This document shows positions 55,501 through 62,848 of a DNA stretch of 64,000 bases, piece by piece. The notes under the pieces were generated by a model. It worked only from the letters and a program-made list of their open reading frames with translations. It was not told where the DNA came from and made no database searches. The position numbers and the translations under genes are program-made. The stretch comes from an uncultured Marinoscillum sp. (GTDB taxonomy: Bacteria > Bacteroidota > Bacteroidia > Cytophagales > MED-G16), in NCBI GenBank assembly GCA_902626505.1, contig CACOFQ010000007.1:1-64000 (forward strand). Direction: 5' to 3'. Every line of letters begins with the position of its first letter. The stretch's first letter is position 1.

Positions 55501-56241
55501 AAAGCAGCAGTTATTAGAGAAAAAGGAATTAATAGTGAAAGAGAAATGGCATATATGCTACATAGTTCTGGCTTTAAAGTAAAAGATGTGCATATGACAG
55601 ATCTAGTTAGTGGTAGAGAATCATTAGAGGATATTAACATGCTTGTATTTCCTGGTGGTTTTTCAAATTCTGATGTTCTAGGATCTGCAAAAGGTTGGGC
55701 TGGAGCATTTAAGTTTAATGAGATAGCTAAAGAAACAATTGAAAAATTTTATAAAAGAGAAAATACCTTAAGTCTAGGTGTTTGTAATGGATGTCAACTT
55801 ATGATGGAATTAGATTTAATATATCCAAACTTAAAAGATAGACATCCTAAAATGGAACATAACGATTCTAAAAAATTCGAGTGTATCTTTTCTACCATTG
55901 ACATTCAAAAGACAAATTCAATAATGTTAAATAATCTTGAAGGGTCTTCACTTGGCATATGGTCTGCTCATGGAGAGGGTAAGTTTAATTTTAAAAATCA
56001 AAAGGTTAATATAGCAGCAAAGTTTCATTATAATGATTATCCTGCTAATCCTAATGGATCTGAGCAATCAGCAGCTGCCATATGCTCAAATAATGGAAGA
56101 CATTTAGCCATTATGCCACATCTTGAAAGATCTATTTTTCCATGGAATTGGGCACATTACCCAGTTGATAGAAAAGATAAAATATCACCTTGGATTATGC
56201 CTTTTTATAATGCTAGAATGTGGCTTGAAGAAAATGCATAA
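52594..56241 (+). CDS. purL: Phosphoribosylformylglycinamidine synthase, single-chain
   Basis: A 1,215-residue large-form FGAM synthase, in which the synthetase and the glutaminase (PurQ) are fused in one chain. It uses glutamine and ATP to convert FGAR to FGAM in purine synthesis. ATP-site 'KAETHNFPTTVEPFSGAATG' (near residue 247), 'DHGAGGHLNCLSELLEE' and 'IPTGKDSLSM' are in the synthetase. The C-terminal glutaminase begins near residue 970, with nucleophile Cys1064 in 'LGVCNGCQLM' and the late 'MPHLERSIFPW' block. The length is slightly below the E. coli enzyme but typical for the phylum. Confidence 0.97.
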   Translation: MISFFKKSSNYFFAVEHDINLENKNISKLNWLFGDSTLLNKKKLIGSFVGPLKEMTTPWSTNAVEITKNVGIDGIIRIEILYKDKDSFDPMTEYNYSNPDQNIFKVTKKPENVIFINDLKEYNQEEGLALSKEEIEYLNEVSKRLNRKLTDSEVFGFSQVNSEHCRHKIFNGEFILNGEKMDSSLFQMIKKTSKKNSKNLISAYKDNVAFISGPEIELFTTELKDRPDYYIKRNIKSSISLKAETHNFPTTVEPFSGAATGSGGEIRDRMAGGQASFPLAGSAVYMTSYPRTTNSKSWEKNQIKKEWLYQNPKDILIKASNGASDYGNKFGQPLINGSVLTFEHSEKQHNLGYDKVIMLAGGIGFGKEKESKKKKIKDGDYVVVLGGDNYRIGMGGGAVSSVNTGEFKNKIELNAVQRSNPEMQKRVANVIRALGEEINNPILSIHDHGAGGHLNCLSELLEETGGEININKLPVGDPTLSEKEIIGNESQERMGLVIKKEDFKKVKNIAERERAPIYHVGFVKENKQLIFSGKEDIKPIDLGLDDFFGSSPKTIIEDETKINDYINPKYHQNLLVKYLENVLSLESVSCKDWLTNKVDRCVTGRVALQQTVGEIQLPLNNLGIMAFDFNSNKGIATAVGFSPIVSLSDEKIGAKYSILKSLTNIIWAPIKNGLSNVSLSANWMWPANNPGENTRLYNAVSSISDFAIKLGVNIPTGKDSLSMTQKYDDGLKVLSPGTVIISAVSEVSDINKVVKPNLIQDKFYELIYINFCKGLNLTGSSFFQTLSSVGSTVIDTKPASEIKKIFRVIQELILNNHIQSGHDISSGGLITSLLEMNFPNKKDGIEISLDGFMEDDLIKILFNESPGLLIQINKKGLKKLKDEKIEFISLGHSIEERKLNIKFKNKHLSLDIDHFRESWYRNSFVLDSEQTSNNKSLERFKNYKNQPLKFNFPSNFSGDFPKINFKREIKAAVIREKGINSEREMAYMLHSSGFKVKDVHMTDLVSGRESLEDINMLVFPGGFSNSDVLGSAKGWAGAFKFNEIAKETIEKFYKRENTLSLGVCNGCQLMMELDLIYPNLKDRHPKMEHNDSKKFECIFSTIDIQKTNSIMLNNLEGSSLGIWSAHGEGKFNFKNQKVNIAAKFHYNDYPANPNGSEQSAAAICSNNGRHLAIMPHLERSIFPWNWAHYPVDRKDKISPWIMPFYNARMWLEENA

Positions 56242-56271
56242 TTTTAATTTCAATAAATTAAAAATAAAATC

Positions 56272-56279
56272 TACTTTTG
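56272..56279 (+). promoter_or_regulatory. Candidate promoter -7 element of tRNA-Gln
   Basis: TACTTTTG is an exact TAnnTTTG match ending 10 bases before the tRNA 5' end, which is the expected distance from -7 to a start of transcription just ahead of the tRNA. The -33 box is weak (TTTC rather than TTG). Confidence 0.5.
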
Positions 56280-56289
56280 TAGCCCATAT

Positions 56290-56362
56290 TGGCTCATGGT
56301 GTAACTGGTAACACGTCTGGTTTTGGTCCAGAAGAGTCTAGGTTCGAGCCCTAGTGAGCCAA
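56290..56362 (+). tRNA. tRNA-Gln (anticodon UUG)
   Basis: A full cloverleaf can be drawn by hand: acceptor TGGCTCA/TGAGCCA (7 bp), D stem GTGT/ACAC with loop AACTGGTA, anticodon stem TCTGG/CCAGA around loop TTTTGGT (anticodon TTG), and T stem CTAGG/CCTAG with loop TTCGAGC. The discriminator is A and the CCA end is not encoded. It lies between purL and prs, 13 bases before the prs start codon. Confidence 0.96.
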
Positions 56363-56375
56363 CAAAATATAACTA

Positions 56376-57308
56376 ATGAGTACAGTTAAAATTTTTTCTG
56401 GGAGTGGTTCAATTGAATTAGCAAAAAAAATAGCATCTGAATTTGGTAAACCTTTAGGAAAAGGAAAACTTGGAAAATTTAGTGATGGTGAATTAAGTTA
56501 TAGATACACTGAAACCGTAAGAGGCTCTGACGTTTATATAATTCAATCAACTGTAGATAGCTCAGATAATATAATGGAGTTATTTCTGATGATTGATGCA
56601 GCAAAAAGAGCAAGTGCAAAATTTGTAAATGTTGTTATACCATACTACGGTTATGCTAGACAAGATAGAAAAGATAAACCTAGAATAGCTGTTTCTGCAA
56701 AATTATTAGCAAACTTACTTACAGCTTCTGGAGCTTCAAGAATTGTATCGTGTGATTTACATGCAGGTCAAATTCAAGGTTTTTTTGATATACCTTTAGA
56801 TCATTTAAATGGAAGTTCCGTATTTGTTCCTTATGTTAAAAAATTGAATCTTAATGATGTGATTTTTGCTTCACCTGATGCTGGAGGAGCAGAAAGAGTT
56901 AGAGAATATGCTAAATACTTTGAAACAGATTTTGTTATTTGTGATAAAAATAGAGTGAAAGAAAATGAAGTAAAATCCGTTCAAGTCATCGGAGACGTTG
57001 AAGGAAAAGACGTTATAATCATTGATGATCTTATTGATACTGGAGGAACAATTTCAATGGCATCAAAAGTGATTATGGAAAAAGGTGCAAAATCTGTTAG
57101 AGCCTTAATTTCACATCCAGTTCTAAGTGGAAATGCTGAAAAAAATTTAGAGGATTCAGTTCTCGAAGAATTAGTTGTAACTGATAGTATTCCTCTAAAA
57201 TTTAGGAATAAAAAAATAAAAGTGTTATCCATTGCAGGGTTAATTGCAAAGGCTATTAGAAAAATTCATGAAAATGAATCAACTAGCTCACTTTTTATTA
57301 ATAGATAA
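56376..57308 (+). CDS. prs: Ribose-phosphate pyrophosphokinase
   Basis: A 310-residue class I PRPP synthetase. It transfers pyrophosphate from ATP to ribose 5-phosphate, giving the PRPP used by PyrE and the purine pathway. The catalytic flexible-loop region 'YYGYARQDRKDKPR' (near residue 89), the metal-site 'CDLHAGQIQGFF' and the PRPP loop 'IIDDLIDTGGTI' are all present. Its start lies 13 bases after tRNA-Gln, so the two may share a transcript. Confidence 0.97.
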   Translation: MSTVKIFSGSGSIELAKKIASEFGKPLGKGKLGKFSDGELSYRYTETVRGSDVYIIQSTVDSSDNIMELFLMIDAAKRASAKFVNVVIPYYGYARQDRKDKPRIAVSAKLLANLLTASGASRIVSCDLHAGQIQGFFDIPLDHLNGSSVFVPYVKKLNLNDVIFASPDAGGAERVREYAKYFETDFVICDKNRVKENEVKSVQVIGDVEGKDVIIIDDLIDTGGTISMASKVIMEKGAKSVRALISHPVLSGNAEKNLEDSVLEELVVTDSIPLKFRNKKIKVLSIAGLIAKAIRKIHENESTSSLFINR

Positions 57309-57319
57309 ATTTAAATTAT

Positions 57320-58018
57320 ATGGAAACAATTGAGATTATAGGGTATAAAAGAGCAAATCTTGGTAAAAGAAATTCCAATAAATTAAGAGAGGAAGGTAAT
57401 GTTCCTTGCGTAGTTTATGGCGGTGATGAACAAATTCATTTTCAGGCACCAATGATTCTTTTCAGAGAATTAGTTTATACACCTGGTGCTAATTTTGTAA
57501 AGCTAAATATTGAAGGAGTTGAAAAAGATGCAATTCTACAAGACATACAATTTCATCCAGTTAGTGAAGTTATACTTCATGCTGACTTTTTAGAACTACA
57601 AGAAAATAAAAAGGTTAAAATGGATATACCAGTTAAAATTATAGGAAATTCTCCTGGTGTTCAGCAAGGAGGTAAAATTCTGATAAGAATTAGAAAATTA
57701 TCTGTTATGGCTTATCCAAAAAATATGCCTTCATTTGTTGAAGTAGATATAAGTGAACTTCAACTTGGTAAAAGTATTAAAGTAGAAGAACTATTAAATG
57801 ATCAATTTGAAATATTAAATAGTCCTTTGGTTAGTGTAGTATCTGTAAACATACCGAGAGTTAAAATTGAAATTGAAGAAGAAGACGAAGAAGGCGTAGA
57901 AGGAGAAGAAGGTACGGAAGGTGATGAATCTAAAGCTGATGAATCTAAAGCTGATGAATCTAAAGCTGATGGTAAATCTGATGATACCAATAAAGATTCA
58001 TCTGATTCAAAAGAGTAA
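57320..58018 (+). CDS. rplY: Ribosomal protein L25/Ctc-family protein with acidic repeat tail
   Basis: A 232-residue two-domain L25 (Ctc type) that binds 5S rRNA. The N-terminal L25 domain has 'RANLGKRNSNKLREEGNVPCVVYGG', and the TL5-type C-terminal domain covers about residues 95-185 ('HADFLELQENKKVKMDIPV'). After residue 190 comes an acidic, low-complexity tail with three copies of Asp-Glu-Ser-Lys-Ala, encoded by exact 15-base repeats. Tails rich in acid residues are common in Bacteroidota L25. It follows prs by 11 bases and is followed by a hairpin. Confidence 0.93.
   Translation: METIEIIGYKRANLGKRNSNKLREEGNVPCVVYGGDEQIHFQAPMILFRELVYTPGANFVKLNIEGVEKDAILQDIQFHPVSEVILHADFLELQENKKVKMDIPVKIIGNSPGVQQGGKILIRIRKLSVMAYPKNMPSFVEVDISELQLGKSIKVEELLNDQFEILNSPLVSVVSVNIPRVKIEIEEEDEEGVEGEEGTEGDESKADESKADESKADGKSDDTNKDSSDSKE
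57923..57970 (+). repeat. Tandem 15-base repeats in the rplY tail
   Basis: Three identical copies of GATGAATCTAAAGCT (57923-57937, 57938-57952, 57953-57967), followed by GAT. They encode the acidic/lysine tail of L25. Perfect identity at the DNA level shows recent expansion by slippage, and 15-base units keep the frame. Confidence 0.9.
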
Positions 58019-58050
58019 AATTAATATTAATTTCTCTAATTATTTTTAAT

Positions 58051-58087
58051 CGAAAGTTTAGTATAAATTTAATATGCTAAACTTTTG
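58051..58087 (+). terminator. Hairpin between rplY and pth
   Basis: CGAAAGTTTAG (58051-58061) and CTAAACTTTTG (58077-58087) pair over 11 positions including one G-U, with a 15-base AT-rich loop. The 3' arm ends in four T. It lies 33 bases after the rplY stop and just before pth, so it may end or attenuate the prs-rplY transcript. The large loop makes it weaker than the opsin terminator. Confidence 0.5.
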
Positions 58088-58091
58088 ATTA

Positions 58092-58649
58092 ATGAAGTAT
58101 CTTATTATTGGTCTTGGTAACATAGGTAAAGAATACGAAAATACAAGACATAATATTGGATTTGAAATTGCAGATAATCTACTCAATAAAATTGACTCTA
58201 AATTTGAATTAGACAAACATGCTTTTTATGCTAAAGGAAAATTTAAAGGAAAAAATATTCATTTAATTAAACCTTTAAATTATGTAAACAACAGTGGAAA
58301 AGCTGTTAAATATTGGATAAATAAGTTAAAAATTCCCATAAAAAATATTCTTGTAATAATTGATGATATATCTCTACCTTTTGCAAAAATCAGATTAAAA
58401 AATAAAGGCTCAGATGGTGGACACAATGGACTAAAAAGTATTAATCATTCATTAAATTCATCTAATTATGCTAGGTTGAGATTTGGAGTTGGTAATAATT
58501 TTAGACCTGGATATCAGTCTAAATATGTTTTAGAAAGTTTTAGCAATGATGAACAAAAAGAGTTACCTATCAATATTGAATTAGCTTCAGATATATCTCT
58601 AAATTTTTGCCATTTAGGAGTTGAAAGAACAATGAATGAATTTAACTAA
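58092..58649 (+). CDS. pth: Peptidyl-tRNA hydrolase
   Basis: A 185-residue enzyme that frees tRNA from stalled peptidyl-tRNA. It opens with 'MKYLIIGLGNIGKEYENTRHNIGFE', which contains the catalytic His21 and the Asn of the family. 'DDISLPFAKIRLKNKGSDGGHNGLKSI' near residue 93 is the second conserved block. The order rplY-pth is conserved in many bacteria. It overlaps the convergent metG gene by 4 bases. Confidence 0.97.
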   Translation: MKYLIIGLGNIGKEYENTRHNIGFEIADNLLNKIDSKFELDKHAFYAKGKFKGKNIHLIKPLNYVNNSGKAVKYWINKLKIPIKNILVIIDDISLPFAKIRLKNKGSDGGHNGLKSINHSLNSSNYARLRFGVGNNFRPGYQSKYVLESFSNDEQKELPINIELASDISLNFCHLGVERTMNEFN

Positions 58650-60658
58650 GCAACTACTGATCCGTTTGAAATATTAGAATCTGGTTGCATTAAACTTAAA
58701 TTTCCATCACCATCATCTGCAAGTAATAACATGCCTTGACTTTCAAAACCCATCATTTTCCTAGGTTTTAAATTGATTAAAACCATAACTTTTTTATTTA
58801 GAATTTCCTCGGGAGAATAATATTTAGAAATACCACTTAAAATAGTTCTTTTATCAAGTCCAGTATCAACTTTAAGTTTTAAAAGTTTATCAGATTTTGG
58901 GATATTTTCAGCTTCAGTCACAGTACCAACTCTAATATCTACTTTTGTAAAATCATCAAATTCTATTATATTTTTTTGTGGCATAATTTTATCATTTTCA
59001 TTATTTAATTTAAGTTTTTTTATTTGATCTTCAATTATCTCGTCCTCAATTTTTGAAAAGATATGGGCTTTTCCTGAAATTATATGATCTGGATTTATAA
59101 TTTCTGAACCCGTATCAATCCAATTTAAATCATTAATATTTAAGTGCTCTTTAATTTTTTTTGATGTAAATGGAAGAAATGGTCCACATATAATGGAGAT
59201 ATTTGCAACTATTTGAATTGAATTATAGATTATATCTTTCACTCTCTCAGGATTATCTTTAAATATTTTCCATGGCTCGGTATCAGTGAGATATTTATTA
59301 CCAAGTCTTGCAACATCAATTACATAACTCATTGCTTCTCTAAACCTAAATTTCTCGATAGAAGATTCAATTTTTTCTATTATATCTTTTAAATCTGTAA
59401 AAATTTCACTGTCAATATCTTTAGATGATACTCCAGGGACTTTTTTATCAAAAAACTTATCACAGAGAACAAAAACACGATTAATGTAATTACCGAGAAT
59501 TGCAACTAGTTCATTATTATTTTTCTGTTGAAAATCTTTCCAGGAAAAGTCGCTATCCTTATTTTCTGGCAAATTAGTTATTAGGCAGTACCTTAACTCA
59601 TCCTGCATATCTGGAAAATCATTAAGATATTCGTGAAGCCAAACTGCCCAGTTTCTAGAAGTTGATATTTTTTCACCTTCTAAATTCATGAACTCATTTG
59701 CTGGAACATTCTCGGGAAGGATATAATCCTCGTGTTCCATAAGCATCATAGGAAAAATTATTGTGTGGAACACTATATTATCTTTTCCTATAAAGTGAAT
59801 AAGACTAGTTTCATCATCTTTCCAATATTTCTCCCAATTTTCAGGTTCTAATTCTTTAGTAGCAGTTATATAACCAATAGGTGCATCAAACCAAACATAT
59901 AAAACCTTCCCATCAGCATTTTTTATGGGTACACTAACCCCCCAGTCAAGATCTCTAGTCATTGCTCTTGGTTTTAGTCCATCATTTAACCATGATTTAC
60001 ACTGACCAACAACATTAGATTTCCAATCTTTCTTCTTATCAATATACTTTTCAATGTTTCCCTGAAGTTTATCCATTGGCAAATACCAATTTTTTGTCTC
60101 TTTAAGTATTGGAGAATTACCTGATAAAGTAGATTTTGGATTTTTCAAATCCATAGGACTTAGTGTCTTACCACATACTTCACACTGGTCACCATATGCA
60201 TTATTATTATTTCCACATGGACACTCGCCAGTTATATACCTATCCGAAAGGAACTGTTTTTCTTTTTCATCATAATACTGAGAAGAAGTAATTTCTTGAA
60301 ATGTTCCTTTATCATATAGATTAAGAAAGAATTCCGAACTTGTCTTATGATGAATTTCTTTTGAAGTTCTTGAAAAAATGTCAAAACTTATTCCAAATTC
60401 TTTAAATGAATCATTTATTAATTTATAATAATGATCAACAACTTCTTGAGGAGACTTATTTTCATCTCTAGCCTTGATAGTAATGGGAACTCCATGCTCA
60501 TCAGTACCACTAATAAATTTTACATCTTTACCCTTTGATCTTAAAAATCTGACATATAAATCGGAAGGAATATAGCAACCAGCTAAATGTCCAATATGAA
60601 TTGGTCCATTAGCATAAATTAAAGCTGCAGTTACAAGATGTCTTTTTTTTTGGCACAT
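58646..60658 (-). CDS. metG: Methionyl-tRNA synthetase
   Basis: A 670-residue class I synthetase. The HIGH motif is His21-Ile-Gly-His24; the KMSKS motif appears as Lys330-Ile-Ser-Thr-Ser334. A zinc knuckle with paired Cys ('CPCGNNN', 'CEVCGK') lies near residues 145-162. The C-terminal 110 residues are a tRNA-binding domain of the EMAP II/Arc1p type ('KVDIRVGTVTEAENIPKSDKLLKLKVD'-like). The start codon shares one base with the stop of the SDR gene, indicating translational coupling. Confidence 0.97.
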   Translation of the reverse strand: MCQKKRHLVTAALIYANGPIHIGHLAGCYIPSDLYVRFLRSKGKDVKFISGTDEHGVPITIKARDENKSPQEVVDHYYKLINDSFKEFGISFDIFSRTSKEIHHKTSSEFFLNLYDKGTFQEITSSQYYDEKEKQFLSDRYITGECPCGNNNNAYGDQCEVCGKTLSPMDLKNPKSTLSGNSPILKETKNWYLPMDKLQGNIEKYIDKKKDWKSNVVGQCKSWLNDGLKPRAMTRDLDWGVSVPIKNADGKVLYVWFDAPIGYITATKELEPENWEKYWKDDETSLIHFIGKDNIVFHTIIFPMMLMEHEDYILPENVPANEFMNLEGEKISTSRNWAVWLHEYLNDFPDMQDELRYCLITNLPENKDSDFSWKDFQQKNNNELVAILGNYINRVFVLCDKFFDKKVPGVSSKDIDSEIFTDLKDIIEKIESSIEKFRFREAMSYVIDVARLGNKYLTDTEPWKIFKDNPERVKDIIYNSIQIVANISIICGPFLPFTSKKIKEHLNINDLNWIDTGSEIINPDHIISGKAHIFSKIEDEIIEDQIKKLKLNNENDKIMPQKNIIEFDDFTKVDIRVGTVTEAENIPKSDKLLKLKVDTGLDKRTILSGISKYYSPEEILNKKVMVLINLKPRKMMGFESQGMLLLADDGDGNLSLMQPDSNISNGSVVA

Positions 60659-61518
60659 TATTTTTTCTTTCTCATCATCTCAAACATATCCCACATTTGA
60701 TCTGTAATCATCTCAAGGTGATTGAATTGACCAGCACCTTTAAGCCATTCAGCACCGTCAATTGTAATGACTTCTCCATTTATATATGAAGAAAAATCAG
60801 ATAAAAGATATGCAGCTAAATTTGATAATTCATGATGTTCACCGACTCTACCAACAGGAACCTTTTTTGAAGGATCAAATTTTTCTTTTAAGTCTCCAGG
60901 TAGTAGTCTTTCCCATGCTCCCTTAGTTGGAAAAGGACCAGGAGCAATAGCATTAGATCTTATTTTATATTTAGCCCATTCAACAGCTAATGAGCGTGTC
61001 AAACTTAAAACTCCAGATTTAGCACATGCTGAAGGTACGACATAGCCAGAGCCTGTCCAAGAATATGTTGTAACAATATTTAAAATATTACCATCTTTTT
61101 TTTCTTTTATCCATCTTTTACCTAAAGTAAGAGTAAAATTGATTGTTCCCTTTAATACTATATCAATTACAGCATCAAATGCCCTTGTGGATAGTCTTTC
61201 AGTAGGACTAATAAAGTTTCCAGCAGCATTATTCACTAAACAATCAATCTTTCCAAATTTATTGTATGACTCCTCAACAACTTTTTCTACTTCTTCAATA
61301 TTCCTTACATCACATGCTATTGGAAATACCTCCGCTTTAAACTCATTATTTAAATCTTTTGCTACTTCTTTGAGTAACTCCTCTCTCCTACTAGTTATTA
61401 TTACGTTGGCGCCTAACTCTAAAAAATATTTTACCATAGATTTTCCTAACCCAGAACCTCCTCCTGTGACAAGAATCACTTTATTTTCTAAACTATTTTC
61501 TTTAAGCATACCTTTCAT
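60658..61518 (-). CDS. Short-chain dehydrogenase, 2,4-dienoyl-CoA reductase-like
   Basis: A 286-residue Rossmann-fold oxidoreductase. The cofactor motif T-G-G-G-S-G-L-G (near residue 19) and the 'NNAAGNF' block are present. The usual Tyr of the YxxxK catalytic motif is replaced: the region reads Val-Pro-Ser-Ala-Cys-Ala-Lys-Ser, so the Lys is kept but the Tyr is not, as in peroxisomal-type 2,4-dienoyl-CoA reductases, which also have 'GGGSGLGK'. That suggests a role in breaking down unsaturated fatty acids. It lies between fabD and metG on the same strand, 10 bases after fabD. Confidence 0.87.
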   Translation of the reverse strand: MKGMLKENSLENKVILVTGGGSGLGKSMVKYFLELGANVIITSRREELLKEVAKDLNNEFKAEVFPIACDVRNIEEVEKVVEESYNKFGKIDCLVNNAAGNFISPTERLSTRAFDAVIDIVLKGTINFTLTLGKRWIKEKKDGNILNIVTTYSWTGSGYVVPSACAKSGVLSLTRSLAVEWAKYKIRSNAIAPGPFPTKGAWERLLPGDLKEKFDPSKKVPVGRVGEHHELSNLAAYLLSDFSSYINGEVITIDGAEWLKGAGQFNHLEMITDQMWDMFEMMRKKK

Positions 61519-61528
61519 ATAAACATAA

Positions 61529-62395
61529 TTATATAGATGAGACCTCTGAGTCTCTGTTAATTTTTTTAACTAATCCCTGTAAAACTCTTCCAGGTCCACA
61601 TTCTATAAAAGTATTAATATTATCGTTTATCATGTTATTTATAGATTCTGTCCATCTTACAGGAGAGGTTAATTGATTAATAAGATTAATCCTTATATTT
61701 TTTGGATCAATGTGACCTTTCGCATCATAATTCTGATAAATTGGAGCACTAGGAGTATCAATATTTGCTTTATTAACTGCATCCTCTAATTCGACCCTTG
61801 CAGTTTCCATATAAGGGGAGTGAAAACCTCCTCCAACAGGTAGAGGAATAGCTTTTCCACCTTTATCTTTAAATATATCACATGCATTTTTTATACCTGT
61901 TTTTGATCCTGAAATAACTATCTGCCCAGGACAATTATAATTTGCAGGTACAACATACTCAATATTTTCACAAACTTCATTGACAATTTCATCAGGTAAT
62001 GCTAAAATAGCAGCCATTGTAGAATCATTATTTTTACATGCATCCTGCATAGCTCTAGCTCTAATTAAAACTAATTCTAGTCCCTCTTCAAATGAAAGAG
62101 ACCCAGAACAAGTTACAGCAGAAAACTCACCAAGCGAATGACCAGCAAAAGCAGATACACCCTTAAGTTTATTTATAAAAAATGCTATACAAGAATGAAT
62201 AAAAATAGCTGGTTGCGTTATATCAGTCTTTTTAAGATCATCAACTGTTCCATTAAACATTACATCAGTAATATCAAAACCTAATATTTTATTTGATTGC
62301 AGAAACAGATTTTTTGCTTCTTCATGGCCTTCATAAAGTTCTTTTCCCATTCCCACAAACTGAGATCCTTGACCAGGAAATATTAATGCATTCAT
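61529..62395 (-). CDS. fabD: Malonyl-CoA:ACP transacylase
   Basis: A protein of 288 residues that moves malonyl groups to acyl-carrier protein at the start of fatty-acid synthesis. 'FPGQGSQFVGMG' at the N-terminus, the nucleophile Ser in 'AGHSLGEFSAV', the Arg of 'LVLIRARAMQDA' and the catalytic His in 'GGGFHSPYM' are all present. A longer frame starts at 62410 (5 more residues), but the ATG at 62395 begins right at the conserved 'NALIFPGQGSQ' and is preferred. Confidence 0.96.
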   Translation of the reverse strand: MNALIFPGQGSQFVGMGKELYEGHEEAKNLFLQSNKILGFDITDVMFNGTVDDLKKTDITQPAIFIHSCIAFFINKLKGVSAFAGHSLGEFSAVTCSGSLSFEEGLELVLIRARAMQDACKNNDSTMAAILALPDEIVNEVCENIEYVVPANYNCPGQIVISGSKTGIKNACDIFKDKGGKAIPLPVGGGFHSPYMETARVELEDAVNKANIDTPSAPIYQNYDAKGHIDPKNIRINLINQLTSPVRWTESINNMINDNINTFIECGPGRVLQGLVKKINRDSEVSSI

Positions 62396-62428
62396 ATTTT
62401 GACCTTTCATCCAAAAATAGGGAATAAA

Positions 62429-62848
62429 CTAATCATATATAAACCTATCAGCTATTTCTTTAGGAGGAACATGACACTGCTCTAATTTACCAAACCACTT
62501 GTAGCGGTTAGTTGCAAAAAAATCATAAAATTTATTTCTAAAGCTTGCAGGAAATATTTTAAGTATTGAAAATAAATTATAAAAACCTCCTAATTCTATA
62601 AAAACCTGAATAACAGCATCAGATTTTGTATAAATTTTATTATTGGAAAGATAAACTATAAATTTTCCAATCTTTTCTGATCCTAATCTCTCCTCTAGGG
62701 TTTTAATTGAATATTTTGAGGAGATACTAGTAAACTTAGTTTGTTTTTTTTTATCGGATTTAATTATAAGATTGATAAATCTGCTACAGACAACACAGAA
62801 ACCATCATAAAAAATAATTTTATTATTTATCTTAATATCTGTACCCAT
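62429..62848 (-). CDS. DCC-family thiol-disulfide oxidoreductase-like protein (DUF393)
   Basis: A 139-residue protein with the family's N-terminal 'FYDGFCVVCSRFI' (residues 13-25), where the two Cys are in a thioredoxin-like C-x-x-C position, and the C-terminal 'NRYKWFGKLEQCHVPP' block. Its biochemical role is not settled. The start overlaps the end of the upstream surface-protein gene by 22 bases. That is a long overlap, but no later Met is available before the conserved block. Confidence 0.9.
   Translation of the reverse strand: MGTDIKINNKIIFYDGFCVVCSRFINLIIKSDKKKQTKFTSISSKYSIKTLEERLGSEKIGKFIVYLSNNKIYTKSDAVIQVFIELGGFYNLFSILKIFPASFRNKFYDFFATNRYKWFGKLEQCHVPPKEIADRFIYD

Noticed and set aside
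56123-56311. Frame running from purL into tRNA-Gln
   Set aside because: It overlaps the conserved end of purL and the tRNA, and has no recognisable features.
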